NCBI RefSeq assembly: GCF_019145355.1
Contig: NZ_JAHSTY010000001.1
Location: forward strand, 186,001 to 250,000
Source: Pseudomonas azadiae
GTDB taxonomy: Bacteria; Pseudomonadota; Gammaproteobacteria; Pseudomonadales; Pseudomonadaceae
Direction: 5' to 3'
Length of the DNA: 64,000 nucleotides
In this document: positions 26,846-35,047 of the stretch, one piece after another
Numbering within the stretch: the stretch's first letter is position 1
Layout of the letters: each line of letters starts with the position of its first letter
The notes under the pieces: model-generated
The model's input: only the letters and a program-made list of their open reading frames with translations
The model's database searches: none
What the model was told of the DNA's origin: nothing
Made by a program: the position numbers and the translations under genes

Positions 26846-28012
26846 ATGATGGGCGAATTCGATACCATCCGACCTTACAACGACAGCGAAGTCCCGGCAG
26901 TGCTGGCACGTCTGTTCAGAGACAAGGCCTTTCTGGACATCCTGACCCACTTTCGCTTCCCGCGCTTTGCCGGTGCCCTGGGCTGGGTGCTCAAGCCGAT
27001 GATTGCCCGAAAACTGCGCCGTGAATTCGCCGGCGTCACCACCGTGGCCACGCTGCAGGACAAAGTCGAATACTACGTCGATCACACCATTGACCGGGCG
27101 ACCGACGGCGTGACCTACACCGGCGTCGAGCAGCTCAAGTCCGGTACCGCTTACCTGTTCCTGGCCAACCACCGCGATATCGTGATGGACCCGGCCTTCG
27201 TCAACTATGCGGTGTACCACGCTGGCCTGCCGACACCCAGGATCGCCATCGGCGACAACCTGCTGCAAAAGCCGTTCGTCAGCGACCTGATGCGCCTGAA
27301 CAAGAGCTTTATCGTGCACCGCTCGATCACGGGGCGTAAGGAAAAGATGGCCGCGTTCAATCTGCTGTCGGCCTACATCAATCACTCGATCCGCAACGAT
27401 GGCCAATCGATCTGGATCGCCCAGGCCGAAGGGCGTGCCAAGGATGGGGATGATCGCACCGAGTCGGCGATCCTCAAGATGTTCCACGTCAGCCGCAAGG
27501 ACGAGCCGTTCGCCGAGGTGATCCAGTCGTTGAACCTGACGCCGGTGTCCATCAGCTACGAGTACGACCCCTGCGATACCGCCAAGGCGCGCGAGTTGTA
27601 TATCCGCGCCACCACGGGCACCTACTGCAAGGCGCCCGGCGAGGATGACGTGAGTATTGCCCTTGGCATCACCGGCTACAAGGGCCGGGTCCACATCAAC
27701 TTCGCACCGCCGATCACCGAGCGTTTCGAAGATACCAAGCTGTTGGCCGTGGAAATGGACCGGCAGATTCTCGGCGGTTACCGCCTGTTTCCGGTGCATT
27801 ACCTGGCGTATGCACAATGGAGCGACGCCGACCCGCAACTGCAGGTACCGACGGCGGCCGAGATATTCCCGGCGGACGAACTGGCCAAGGCGAAGGCGGA
27901 ATGGGAGCGCCGCCTGAATGAATGCCCCGCCGAGCACCGACCGTACCTGGTGGTGCAATATGCAACGCCGGTGCGCAATCAATATCGGGTCAAGGCCGGG
28001 ATTCCCCTGTAA
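26846..28012 (+). CDS. Glycerophosphate acyltransferase-like protein (PlsC/PlsB fold)
   Basis: This 388-residue protein has the acyltransferase motif I N-H-R-D-I-V-M-D (NHxxxxD; ~108-115) and later motifs FIVHRSITGRKE and WIAQAEGRAKDGDD (the E-G-R block). The family transfers an acyl chain from acyl-ACP or acyl-CoA to a glycerolipid precursor; the acceptor here is not known. It is longer than typical PlsC (~240) and shorter than PlsB (~800). No membrane helix stands out. It is monocistronic, with AAGAGAG before ATG 26846. Confidence 0.8.
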   Translation: MMGEFDTIRPYNDSEVPAVLARLFRDKAFLDILTHFRFPRFAGALGWVLKPMIARKLRREFAGVTTVATLQDKVEYYVDHTIDRATDGVTYTGVEQLKSGTAYLFLANHRDIVMDPAFVNYAVYHAGLPTPRIAIGDNLLQKPFVSDLMRLNKSFIVHRSITGRKEKMAAFNLLSAYINHSIRNDGQSIWIAQAEGRAKDGDDRTESAILKMFHVSRKDEPFAEVIQSLNLTPVSISYEYDPCDTAKARELYIRATTGTYCKAPGEDDVSIALGITGYKGRVHINFAPPITERFEDTKLLAVEMDRQILGGYRLFPVHYLAYAQWSDADPQLQVPTAAEIFPADELAKAKAEWERRLNECPAEHRPYLVVQYATPVRNQYRVKAGIPL

Positions 28013-28026
28013 CACCGATCAAAAAA

Positions 28027-28046
28027 TGTGGGAGCCAGCTCCCACA
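28027..28046. repeat. Minimal REP remnant / terminator hairpin
   Basis: TGTGGGAGC-CA-GCTCCCACA is a perfect 9-bp hairpin preceded by A6 and followed by TTT. It equals the two outer tips of a GTGGGAGCTGGC REP pair with the middle deleted. It probably ends transcription of the acyltransferase gene. Confidence 0.8.
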
Positions 28047-28063
28047 TTTGTTTTGCGGTGTTT

Positions 28064-28321
28064 TTACAAGCGGGTGCTAAGCCAGGAAGTGGCCAATGCC
28101 AGCCCCAGGCACGCAAACCCGACGCGATAAGCCAGGCGATGCGCCCGTTCGGTGCGCACATCCAGGAACAACATTGGCTGGTCGATCGCGCGGTCTTCGC
28201 TTTGCGCGCTCAGGTCGGCCATCGCGCGCTGTTCGTGCAGGCGGGTGATGAACAGCAGCGCCGCCCCTGGGCAGGCCACCGCTAAAGCAACAACGTTGAT
28301 CAACAGTGCGGGCAAGGCCAT
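28064..28321 (-). CDS. Small membrane protein, unknown
   Basis: This 85-residue protein has two hydrophobic segments (~5-25, LLINVVALAVACPGAALLFI, and ~68-82, GFACLGLALATSW) separated by a charged ~40-residue loop, so it is probably a two-helix inner-membrane protein with the loop on one side. I do not recognise the family. It has its own promoter region (28322-28502), divergent from the next small gene. Confidence 0.65.
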   Translation of the reverse strand: MALPALLINVVALAVACPGAALLFITRLHEQRAMADLSAQSEDRAIDQPMLFLDVRTERAHRLAYRVGFACLGLALATSWLSTRL

Positions 28322-28502
28322 TGTAAACCTCGGTAGAACAGTGCCGGGGTATCGGTTCAGCTACAAAACGGAACGATAGTGGCCTGCGCCGCCTGAAACG
28401 TTCCTCCCCTTGGACGACAACTGTATCCAGTAATTTACAGCGTCACCTGAACGTCACCTTAACAGTCCACTCTGTTGCCCTTCGACGCTTTAGGAGCTTG
28501 TC

Positions 28503-28712
28503 ATGCTGCACGCGCAAAACCAGGATCGGTTGTATCTGATCGCCCAGAGCGACGAGCAAGAGGCGCTGATCGGCGGCCTGGCGTTCAACGTGCAGGACCG
28601 CCACTGGCTGGTGTATTGCGCCCTTGGCGGGCATCAGCATGCGGACTTGCCGGAGACGGATCTGTTGACGGGGGTGAGCCTGCTGGATTTCTGTATCGAC
28701 ACCGCCGCGTAA
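28503..28712 (+). CDS. Small soluble protein, unknown
   Basis: This is a 69-residue acidic protein beginning MLHAQNQDRLYLIAQSDEQ. TAGGAG lies about 6 nt upstream of ATG 28503, and a strong terminator follows 18 nt after the stop, which supports expression. There are no cysteine pairs, signal or membrane helix. Family not recognised. Confidence 0.65.
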   Translation: MLHAQNQDRLYLIAQSDEQEALIGGLAFNVQDRHWLVYCALGGHQHADLPETDLLTGVSLLDFCIDTAA

Positions 28713-28730
28713 AACCGCAGGCGAAAAAAA

Positions 28731-28760
28731 ACCGGGCTCATCACTGATGCCCGGTTTTTT
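28731..28760. terminator. Bidirectional rho-independent terminator
   Basis: A-run, ACCGGGC-tcatcactgat-GCCCGGT, T-run. It serves the 69-residue protein gene (+) and yajG (-), which are convergent. Confidence 0.92.
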
Positions 28761-28770
28761 ACAGGATCGG

Positions 28771-29358
28771 TTATTGCGCGCTGAGCAGCGAACCGATGCT
28801 TGGGTCCTTGAACAGACGGGTCAAGGCGTCACTCAGGACATCGCTGACCAGCTTGGTGTTGGTGTCCTGGTTGGGCGACATGCCGAAACGCTGGTTCAGC
28901 GACGCTGCGTAGCGACCACTGTAACGGCGGGTACCGGCGGAGACGTCTGACTTGAAGGTCGCGCCGATGGAGGCTTCGGTCACGTAAAGGCCCTCTTTGG
29001 GCGACTGATACTTCAATTCAGCCAGGGTGACGGTCAACTGCGGAGCGCCCGGCGCGTTGGCGCTGGGCGTGAACCCCAGCAAGCGCACGGCAGCTTCAGC
29101 CTGGGCCTGCAGCTTGGGCAGCACGTCCTGAGCGTTCACCGAAATCAGCGCAGTCTCCGGGTACAGGCCGCCGCGCGAGCCGAGCGTAGGCGATGGGCGA
29201 CCATCGACCACACGCACCGACACCGGCTGGCCGTGCCCCACGGGGGCCAGTTGCGTGGTGATTTTCGGCTCCGGGGTCAGTTGTTGCGGGCTGTTGGCGC
29301 AGCCAACCAGGGTCAAACTGGTCACAGTGATCAAACCGAACAACAGGCGTTGCAACAT
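28771..29358 (-). CDS. yajG: YajG-family lipoprotein
   Basis: This is a 195-residue protein with signal and lipobox LTLVGC (Cys20), followed by the YajG domain (SVRVVDGRPSPTLGSRGGLY at ~48). The function is unknown; it is an envelope lipoprotein. ATG 29358 is preceded by GGAGAGAAG; the open frame to 29508 would add a stretch without a signal peptide. Confidence 0.85.
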   Translation of the reverse strand: MLQRLLFGLITVTSLTLVGCANSPQQLTPEPKITTQLAPVGHGQPVSVRVVDGRPSPTLGSRGGLYPETALISVNAQDVLPKLQAQAEAAVRLLGFTPSANAPGAPQLTVTLAELKYQSPKEGLYVTEASIGATFKSDVSAGTRRYSGRYAASLNQRFGMSPNQDTNTKLVSDVLSDALTRLFKDPSIGSLLSAQ

Positions 29359-29552
29359 GCGCTTCTCTCCAGAAATCAGGTACCGACAGGCCGGCAGTAT
29401 AGCGGGGCGCCACTGCGGGGAACCAGCATCAGTTACAACCTGTGACCCCTTCCCTCGGGAGCGGTTCGATGTCACCGATATGTCACATCCGTTACATGGG
29501 CCCGTCATCCTGGGCAGGCATGCTTGGCCTTAATTTCAGGAGGCTGATCACC

Positions 29553-29786
29553 ATGCATTTTCTCTGGTCATTGTTCACGCGCAAGCCCGCCCTTCGCCAG
29601 TTCGCCCTGCTTGATGCGCAAGGCCGTTGCCAGGCCTTCAAAGAGTGCAGCCAGCCCCCCGCAGGCGAGCGCTGGGTGGAAATCGCTGAAATCCGCCTGA
29701 GCTGGATGCACCATCCGCTGCCGGCGCGTGCACGCGTCAGCCCAAGCCCGGCGCGGTCGCAACGGCACCAGCCGTTGGCCGCCTGA
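29553..29786 (+). CDS. Small basic protein, unknown
   Basis: This 77-residue protein begins MHFLWSLFTRKPALRQFALLD. A perfect AGGAGG stands 9 nt before ATG 29553, the best ribosome-binding site in the region, which supports translation. The C-terminal half is rich in Arg, His and Pro. Family not recognised. It is divergent from yajG. Confidence 0.6.
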   Translation: MHFLWSLFTRKPALRQFALLDAQGRCQAFKECSQPPAGERWVEIAEIRLSWMHHPLPARARVSPSPARSQRHQPLAA

Positions 29787-30509
29787 CCGAACAGCTAATA
29801 AAAGTCATAAAACACCCCCATTTCCCTGGCGTTCTTCGCTACAATCTCCCCCCGATTATAAGGACGTCTCCTGATCGGGCCTCGCAGCATCGTTAATGCC
29901 TCGGCATTAGCCCCAAGAATCGCCCACAGAGAGCCGCCCACACAGATCGTGTGAAGCTGGCGCGCTTGCTGTATTCCTTGCAAACCACCCGCCTTTACCG
30001 AATCTGCCAGAGCTGCCATTGCGCTCGGCCACTTGAGTTGTTTGCCCGTTTTGCCGTGTCGGCAAAGGTGTTGCGGGCCAGGTGCCAGACGGGGGCAGCC
30101 CTTTTTTGAGGTTCACGTCTTCAAAAGAGCGTGAAAAAACGGGTATTCACAACTTCACAAGAGTGTGGCGAGCAAATGAATAGTTTGGCGTTTGTACAAG
30201 CACCATCAGCGTCTGGAACAGCCCAACCCCACAGGACCGAGTACGCCTCGACAACCGGAGCTTGAGCCTGTCCGCTACGGATTGATTGCACGAATCGCAC
30301 GCTTTGACCATAAGTCGAATTGCCACAGGCGCCCATGAATGCGTTCATAGGCAGATTAGCTGGCAGCAAGCGTGCGCTGAACATGCAAAGATTGCGAATC
30401 GGACATGGCGATCCTGGCCATGGGTAACCTGGGGCAACACGTGAACCGCCCCGTCACTCCTGGCAGCCATGCCGTCAATTTGGTGCTGCAGATTTTGGAG
30501 ACGCGTTAA
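29787..30509 (+). other. Long non-coding stretch upstream of mqo, rich in hairpins
   Basis: These 723 nt hold no gene I can support. Inverted repeats seen: TAATGCCtcGGCATTA (29894-29909), TTGCCGtgtCGGCAA (30051-30065), a bulged GC stem ending in CTTTTTTG (30073-30107) like a terminator, GCCcATGAAtgcgTTCATaGGC (30331-30352) and CATGGC...GCCATG (30404-30422). It could contain the mqo promoter plus a long leader, a small RNA, or both. An 87-codon minus-strand ORF (30121-30384) overlaps these repeats and lacks a signal or recognisable domain. Confidence 0.5.
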
Positions 30510-32018
30510 ATGGCGCATAACGAAGCAGTCGACGTAGTACTGGTAGGGGCCGGCATCATGAGTGCCACCCTGGCCGTGCTGCTCAAAGAGCTCGACCCCG
30601 GCCTCAAGCTGGAAGTCGTTGAGCTGATGGATTCGGGTGCCGCGGAAAGTTCCAACCCGTGGAACAACGCCGGTACCGGCCACGCCGGGCTGTGTGAGCT
30701 GAACTACACACCGCAGGCCGCCGATGGCTCCATCGACATCAAGAAAGCCGTCCACATCAACACCCAGTTCGAGGTGTCGAAGCAGTTCTGGGCGTACCTG
30801 ACCCAAAAGGGCACCTTTGGCTCGTCCAAGTCTTTTATCAGTCCGGTGCCGCACCTGAGCTTCGTGCAGGGCGACAAAGGCGTGTCTTTCCTCAAGAAGC
30901 GCTTTGAAACCCTCAGCCGGCACCACGCGTTTTCGGACATGCACTACACCGAAGACCGTGGCGAGATGGCCGAGTGGATGCCGCTGATGATGCCGGGGCG
31001 CCCGCTCGATGAAAAAATCGCGGCCACGCGTGTCATGAACGGCACCGACGTGAACTTTGGCGCACTGACGATTCAACTGCTCAGCCACCTGACCAGTTCG
31101 CCGGATGCCCAGGTCAAGTACTGCAAGCGCGTTACCGGCCTCAAGCGCAACGGCGCCGGCTGGACGGTCAGCATCAAGGACGTCAACAGCGGCAACAGCC
31201 GTGAAGTGGATGCCAAATTCGTGTTCCTGGGCGCCGGTGGCGCGGCGCTGCCGCTGCTGCAAGCCTCGGGCATCGAAGAAAGCAAAGGTTTTGGCGGCTT
31301 CCCGGTCAGCGGCCAATGGCTGCGTTGCGACAACCCGGAAGTGGTCAAGCATCACCAGGCCAAGGTCTACAGCCAGGCCGCCGTGGGCTCGCCGCCGATG
31401 TCGGTGCCGCACCTGGACACCCGCGTGGTAGATGGCAAGAAGTCCCTGCTGTTCGGGCCATACGCCGGATTCACCACCAAGTTCCTCAAGCACGGCTCGT
31501 TCATGGACCTGCCACTGTCGATTCGCGCCGGCAACATCGGCCCGATGCTGGCCGTGGCGCGGGACAACATGGACCTGACCAAGTACCTGGTCAGCGAAGT
31601 GCGCCAATCCATGGAACAGCGTCTGGAATCCCTGCGCCGTTTCTACCCTGAGGCGAAAGCCGAAGACTGGCGCCTGGAAGTGGCCGGGCAACGGGTGCAG
31701 ATCATCAAGAAAGACCCGAAAAAAGGCGGCGTGCTGCAATTCGGCACCGAACTGGTAGCGGCCAAGGACGGCTCGCTGGCGGCACTGCTGGGCGCATCCC
31801 CGGGTGCTTCGGTGACCGTTTCGATCATGCTCGAACTGATCGAGCGCTGCTTCCCGGAAAAAGCTGCCGGTGAGTGGGCGGCCAAGCTGCACGAGATCTT
31901 CCCGGCCCGCGAGAAAGTCCTGGAGACGGATGCCGAGCTGTATCGCAAGATCAACACGCAGAACAACATCAGCCTGGAACTGGTTGAGCCTGCCGCCGAG
32001 ACCGAGAGCTACGCTTGA
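30510..32018 (+). CDS. mqo: Malate:quinone oxidoreductase
   Basis: This 502-residue peripheral membrane flavoprotein oxidises malate to oxaloacetate and passes electrons to ubiquinone. The FAD-binding G-A-G-I-M-S is at 13-18, and the family-specific [20 protein letters not shown] follows at ~50; [20 protein letters not shown] is also characteristic. The length matches the family. GGAG is ~11 nt upstream of ATG 30510. Its terminator has been split by an insertion sequence (see 32048-33527). Confidence 0.95.
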   Translation: MAHNEAVDVVLVGAGIMSATLAVLLKELDPGLKLEVVELMDSGAAESSNPWNNAGTGHAGLCELNYTPQAADGSIDIKKAVHINTQFEVSKQFWAYLTQKGTFGSSKSFISPVPHLSFVQGDKGVSFLKKRFETLSRHHAFSDMHYTEDRGEMAEWMPLMMPGRPLDEKIAATRVMNGTDVNFGALTIQLLSHLTSSPDAQVKYCKRVTGLKRNGAGWTVSIKDVNSGNSREVDAKFVFLGAGGAALPLLQASGIEESKGFGGFPVSGQWLRCDNPEVVKHHQAKVYSQAAVGSPPMSVPHLDTRVVDGKKSLLFGPYAGFTTKFLKHGSFMDLPLSIRAGNIGPMLAVARDNMDLTKYLVSEVRQSMEQRLESLRRFYPEAKAEDWRLEVAGQRVQIIKKDPKKGGVLQFGTELVAAKDGSLAALLGASPGASVTVSIMLELIERCFPEKAAGEWAAKLHEIFPAREKVLETDAELYRKINTQNNISLELVEPAAETESYA

Positions 32019-32090
32019 AGTCTTGACGGCAAAAAAAACGCCCCTCGCAGACTGTGTGAAAACCTGGCAATCTGCGTCGCGGTTTAAGAG

Positions 32091-32125
32091 AATGCCCCGT
32101 ATCGAAAGATACGGGGCATTTTTGT
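32091..32125. terminator. Hairpin with T-run just inside the left end of the IS
   Basis: AATGCCCCGTATC-gaaa-GATACGGGGCATT followed by TTTTG, a perfect 13-bp stem. The transposase ATG (32127) starts 2 nt after the T-run, so the hairpin would stop outside transcription from entering the transposase gene and leaves no room for a ribosome-binding site. Confidence 0.85.
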
Positions 32126-32126
32126 T

Positions 32127-33430
32127 ATGGCTTACATCCAGGGTCAAGCGCGCGATCAGACCAGCCTTTTTCCGGTTTCGCTGGAAGATTTAATCCCTGA
32201 GGATCACCTCGTTCGCGTGATTGATGCCTTCGTTGCCAAGCTCGATCTCATACGCTTGGGGTTCGACAAGGCGGTACCCAAAAGCACAGGCCGCCCCTCT
32301 TACGATCCGGCAGATCAGCTCAAGCTCTATCTGTACGGCTATTTCCAGCGTATCCGCTCCTCTCGTCGTCTCGAAGCCGAGTGCCAGCGCAACATCGAAG
32401 TCATGTGGTTACTCAACCGCCTCAAACCCGATTTCAAGACCATTGCCGACTTTCGCAAGGACAACAAACAAGCGTTCAGTGCAACGTGTCGGGTCTTCGT
32501 TCAGTTCTGCCGTACGGTCGGTTTGATTACTGGCGACCTGGTTGCCATTGATGGCAGTAAATTTCAGGCGGTAGCCTCTTCGCGGCGCCATCTGAACGTG
32601 AAACAGCTTAAGCGCCAGCAGGAAAAGCTGGATAAGCGCATCGTCCAATATCTGGCCGAACTGGATGAGGCCGATAAAGCCGAAGCGGGTGAAACCATTG
32701 ACCGTAGCGCCATCAAGACAGCGCTGGAGCAACTTGAAGCCCGGCAACTGAACAACCTGACCTGCCAGGCGCTGATGAAGTCGATGGGGATCGAGCAGTT
32801 CAACACCGGCGAAAGCGATGCCCGAATGATGCGCACGCCCAAAGGCCCGCGGGTGGCTTATAACGTACAAACCGCCGTGGACGCTGAACACTGCTTGATC
32901 CTGCATCACGACGTGACACAAGACGGCAACGATACGCAGCAACTTGAGCCCATGGCCAAGGCTGCCAAAGAACAGTTGCAGCAGAGCGAACTGAGCGTGA
33001 CCGCCGATGCGGGCTACTCCAATGGCAAGCAGTTCCAGGCGTGTGAAGAGGCGGGCATTACGGCGTATGTATCGCCCAACCGAGCAGTTAACCCCCGTAG
33101 CAAGGAGAAGGAACTCTTCGAGCGAGAAGATTTTACTTACGATGCGCAGCAGGATCAGTACCGATGCCCTGCTGGCAAACTGCTGACGCTCAAACAGCTG
33201 AATAAATGGAGCAGCGCATGCAGGCAAATCCCGAAATGATGGTGAGCCGAAGGTCAATCGTTGAGCACCCCTTCGGCAACCTTAAGCAATGGCTGTTTGG
33301 AAACGGCCGCTTCCTGCTGCGACAGTGCGAGGGGGCAAGAGCGGAAATGGCCTTGGCAGTGAGCGCCTACAACCTCAAAAGAGCGATCAATGTGCTGGGT
33401 GTACGTCGAATGATGGAGTTGATGGGCTGA
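32127..33430 (+). pseudogene. IS1182-family transposase, broken by internal deletion and frameshift
   Basis: The first 370-codon frame (32127-33239) begins MAYIQGQARDQTSLFPVSLE and carries the first two DDE positions (VAIDGSKFQAVAS, VTADAGYSNGKQF). Near 33206 the reading jumps frame: the true continuation is the frame 33206-33430, MEQRMQANPEMMVSRRSIVE, which holds the catalytic Glu (SIVEHPFGNLKQW). Between them the cysteine-rich segment of intact relatives, which normally follows YRCPAGK...L, is missing, so ~100-150 nt were lost. IS1182 relatives are near 480 residues. Confidence 0.88.
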
Positions 33431-33442
33431 AAAGCCTTTTTT
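33425..33442 (+). terminator. Transposase terminator
   Basis: GGCT-gaaa-AGCC followed by TTTTTT begins in the last codons of the transposase remnant. Confidence 0.6.
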
Positions 33443-33462
33443 CGCCTGTTACCTGCACAAAA

Positions 33463-33493
33463 GCAAACGCCCCGAACAAGTCGGGGCGTTTGC
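33463..33493. terminator. Hairpin near the right end of the IS
   Basis: GCAAACGCCCCGA-acaag-TCGGGGCGTTTGC is a perfect 13-bp stem inside the element. With the hairpin at 32091 it insulates both ends of the IS from outside transcription. Confidence 0.75.
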
Positions 33494-33557
33494 TTAGGCC
33501 GCCTTCAGCGTGTTTTCACACAGTCTGCTCGGGGCGTTTTTTCATGGGCGCGGAAAA

Positions 33558-33845
33558 TCAGCCGCGGGCGTTATTGATCAGCTCAATGTACTCAGCGGCG
33601 TTGCGCTGGTCCTTGATCAGGTCGACGAACGTCTGGCCCTGCTCATCCTTGCCATCGAGGTCCAGGCCGGCCTCCTTGAAAAAGCCCAGGAAACGCTCGA
33701 AATCGTCGATGCGCAGGCCACGGTAGGCCTTGATCAGTTTGTGCAGGGAGGGTGAAGTTGCGTCGACCGGCTCGAAGTCCAGGAACAACTTGATCTGATC
33801 GTCGCCGATTTCGTCGCCAATCACCTGTTTCTTATCTTTACGCAT
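33558..33845 (-). CDS. PA4642-family small protein, unknown role
   Basis: This 95-residue acidic protein begins MRKDKKQVIGDEIGDDQIK and matches a family conserved next to mqo in pseudomonads (PA4642 in P. aeruginosa, from memory). It is predicted soluble and mostly helical, without known motifs. ATG 33845 fits the conserved N-terminus; the frame is open further upstream without support. It is convergent with mqo across the IS. Confidence 0.8.
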   Translation of the reverse strand: MRKDKKQVIGDEIGDDQIKLFLDFEPVDATSPSLHKLIKAYRGLRIDDFERFLGFFKEAGLDLDGKDEQGQTFVDLIKDQRNAAEYIELINNARG

Positions 33846-33926
33846 TACCGACTCCAGCCTGCGGACATTACACGGGGAGAGAAGTCTACCTGCCAGACAC
33901 CACCTTCGAAAACAACCAAACACTCC

Positions 33927-34013
33927 TGTGGGAGCTGGCTTGCCTGCGATAGCAGTGTGTCAGCCGACTCATCTGTTACTGATTCACCGCTCGCAGGCAA
34001 GCCAGCTCCCACA
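33927..34013. repeat. REPIN (GTGGGAGCTGGCTTGCC type)
   Basis: TGTGGGAGCTGGCTTGCCTG and its inverse ending at 34013 flank a ~45-nt variable centre. It lies between the PA4642-like gene and the exported 162-residue protein gene. Confidence 0.92.
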
Positions 34014-34052
34014 GGGAAATGCATTCACAGGGCTGGGCCTGCATCGACTGGA

Positions 34053-34541
34053 TTACTTGGCGCGAACAGCGCCGGTATGCAGGTCGGCCCAGATATGCCC
34101 ATTGGCATAGCTGAGAAACTGTACATACACCGTGTCATTGCGCAGCAAATCAACGATGACTTGGTATTGGGCAAGGGGGTAAGACAAGGTCAAGGTTTTG
34201 CTCTTGTCGTCGTACACCGGCTTTTTCAGGCTTTTGCTCTCGGCGTCAAAATTGAGCACCACCTGGCTAATGCTCGCGCCTTTGTTCAGGGACTTGCCCT
34301 TGAGGCGGATCACCAGCGGCGAGGTCACCGGGATCGGTTGCTGGTTGGACTGGCGCTGGTTGCCCACCACCACCGCGTACTCAGTGACCTGCAGCAATTG
34401 CTGCTGGTCAGGGGTTTCAGTACGCACGGTGAGGTCGTCGGGCGGCAGGAACTGGCTGTGCATCAGCGCCGGTGCGGCGGCCAGAGGCAAACTCAGGGTC
34501 AGCGCCAGGGCGGCGCAGGTGCGTATCAAAAACAGGTTCAT
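34053..34541 (-). CDS. Exported protein of unknown function
   Basis: This is a 162-residue protein with a signal peptide of about 20-22 residues (LFLIRTCAALALTLSLPLAAA). The mature part looks like a beta-rich periplasmic domain (QVVLNFDAESKSLKKPVYDD). The start ATG 34541 gives the signal; the longer frame to 34646 overlaps the cupin gene. It is downstream of the hpt-cupin genes on the same strand, a conserved order in Pseudomonas. Family not recognised beyond that. Confidence 0.75.
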   Translation of the reverse strand: MNLFLIRTCAALALTLSLPLAAAPALMHSQFLPPDDLTVRTETPDQQQLLQVTEYAVVVGNQRQSNQQPIPVTSPLVIRLKGKSLNKGASISQVVLNFDAESKSLKKPVYDDKSKTLTLSYPLAQYQVIVDLLRNDTVYVQFLSYANGHIWADLHTGAVRAK

Positions 34542-34576
34542 GGGCCGCTCCGTGCGAGGTAGCCCAGCACTGTAGC

Positions 34577-35044
34577 TCAATCGAACTGGGCGAGCATCCA
34601 GCGTTGATACTCGGCCACGCCCGCATCGCCTTCGCGCGGCGCCCACTCAGCCAGTTCGCCCTCGCCCACCGGACGATAAGGCCCGGCCTTGCATTCGAAC
34701 ATCACGGTGTCAGGCGCCAGCACCACCAGGCCATGAAACACGCCGGGCGGCAGATCGACGCCGGAACATTCACCGCCCGCCTGCATCACGCGCCTGGCGA
34801 GCACTTCGCCGGTTTCGCTGAACACCAGCAGGCCCAGGCTACCCTGGACCACCAGCAAGGTCTCAGCTTTGTCCGCGCTCAGGTGCCGATGCGGCGGCAC
34901 ATACGTGCTGGGTTGCAAGCCCACGGCCAAGCGATGGCACGGCTCGTCCATCTGGTGGAAGTTGTGGTGATGCCGCCCACGGGGGCTGGCGGCCGCTTTC
35001 TCGGCCAGTTCGGCAAACAATGTCTGATCAAGAAAGCGGGTCAT
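34577..35044 (-). CDS. WbuC-family cupin metalloprotein
   Basis: This 155-residue cupin has RGRHHHNFH near residue 22, PPHRHLSADKAETLLVVQGS (the HxH...E metal set, ~50-65) and a second motif PPGVFHGLVVL (~98). WbuC-like proteins are found in O-antigen loci and elsewhere; no reaction is established. It lies 3 nt after the hpt stop, so it is translationally linked to hpt. Confidence 0.8.
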   Translation of the reverse strand: MTRFLDQTLFAELAEKAAASPRGRHHHNFHQMDEPCHRLAVGLQPSTYVPPHRHLSADKAETLLVVQGSLGLLVFSETGEVLARRVMQAGGECSGVDLPPGVFHGLVVLAPDTVMFECKAGPYRPVGEGELAEWAPREGDAGVAEYQRWMLAQFD

Positions 35045-35047
35045 GGC

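Larger units (their letters stand above)
32048..33527 (+). mobile_element. IS1182-family insertion sequence, internally deleted
   Basis: A 16-bp perfect terminal inverted repeat (CAGACTGTGTGAAAAC at 32048-32063, GTTTTCACACAGTCTG at 33512-33527) bounds a 1480-bp element with an IS1182-type transposase. Four-base direct repeats CTCG flank it (32044-32047 and 33528-33531). Removing the element and one CTCG restores AAAAAACGCCC-CTCG-GGGCGTTTTTT, a perfect terminator for mqo, so the element entered the tetraloop. The transposase is broken, so the copy is not autonomous. Confidence 0.9.

Noticed and set aside
26786..28015. 409-codon minus-strand open frame opposite the acyltransferase gene
   Set aside because: Antisense shadow of a gene with a clear NHxxxxD motif.
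30121..30384. 87-codon minus-strand open frame upstream of mqo
   Set aside because: It overlaps several inverted repeats, has no convincing ribosome-binding site, domain or signal, and is better explained as part of a non-coding region.
30345..32147. 600-codon open frame on the minus strand opposite mqo
   Set aside because: It is an antisense shadow of mqo caused by high GC; mqo on the plus strand has clear family motifs.
33206..33430. Separate small gene encoding a 74-residue protein
   Set aside because: It is the C-terminal piece of the broken IS transposase containing the catalytic Glu region, not an independent gene.
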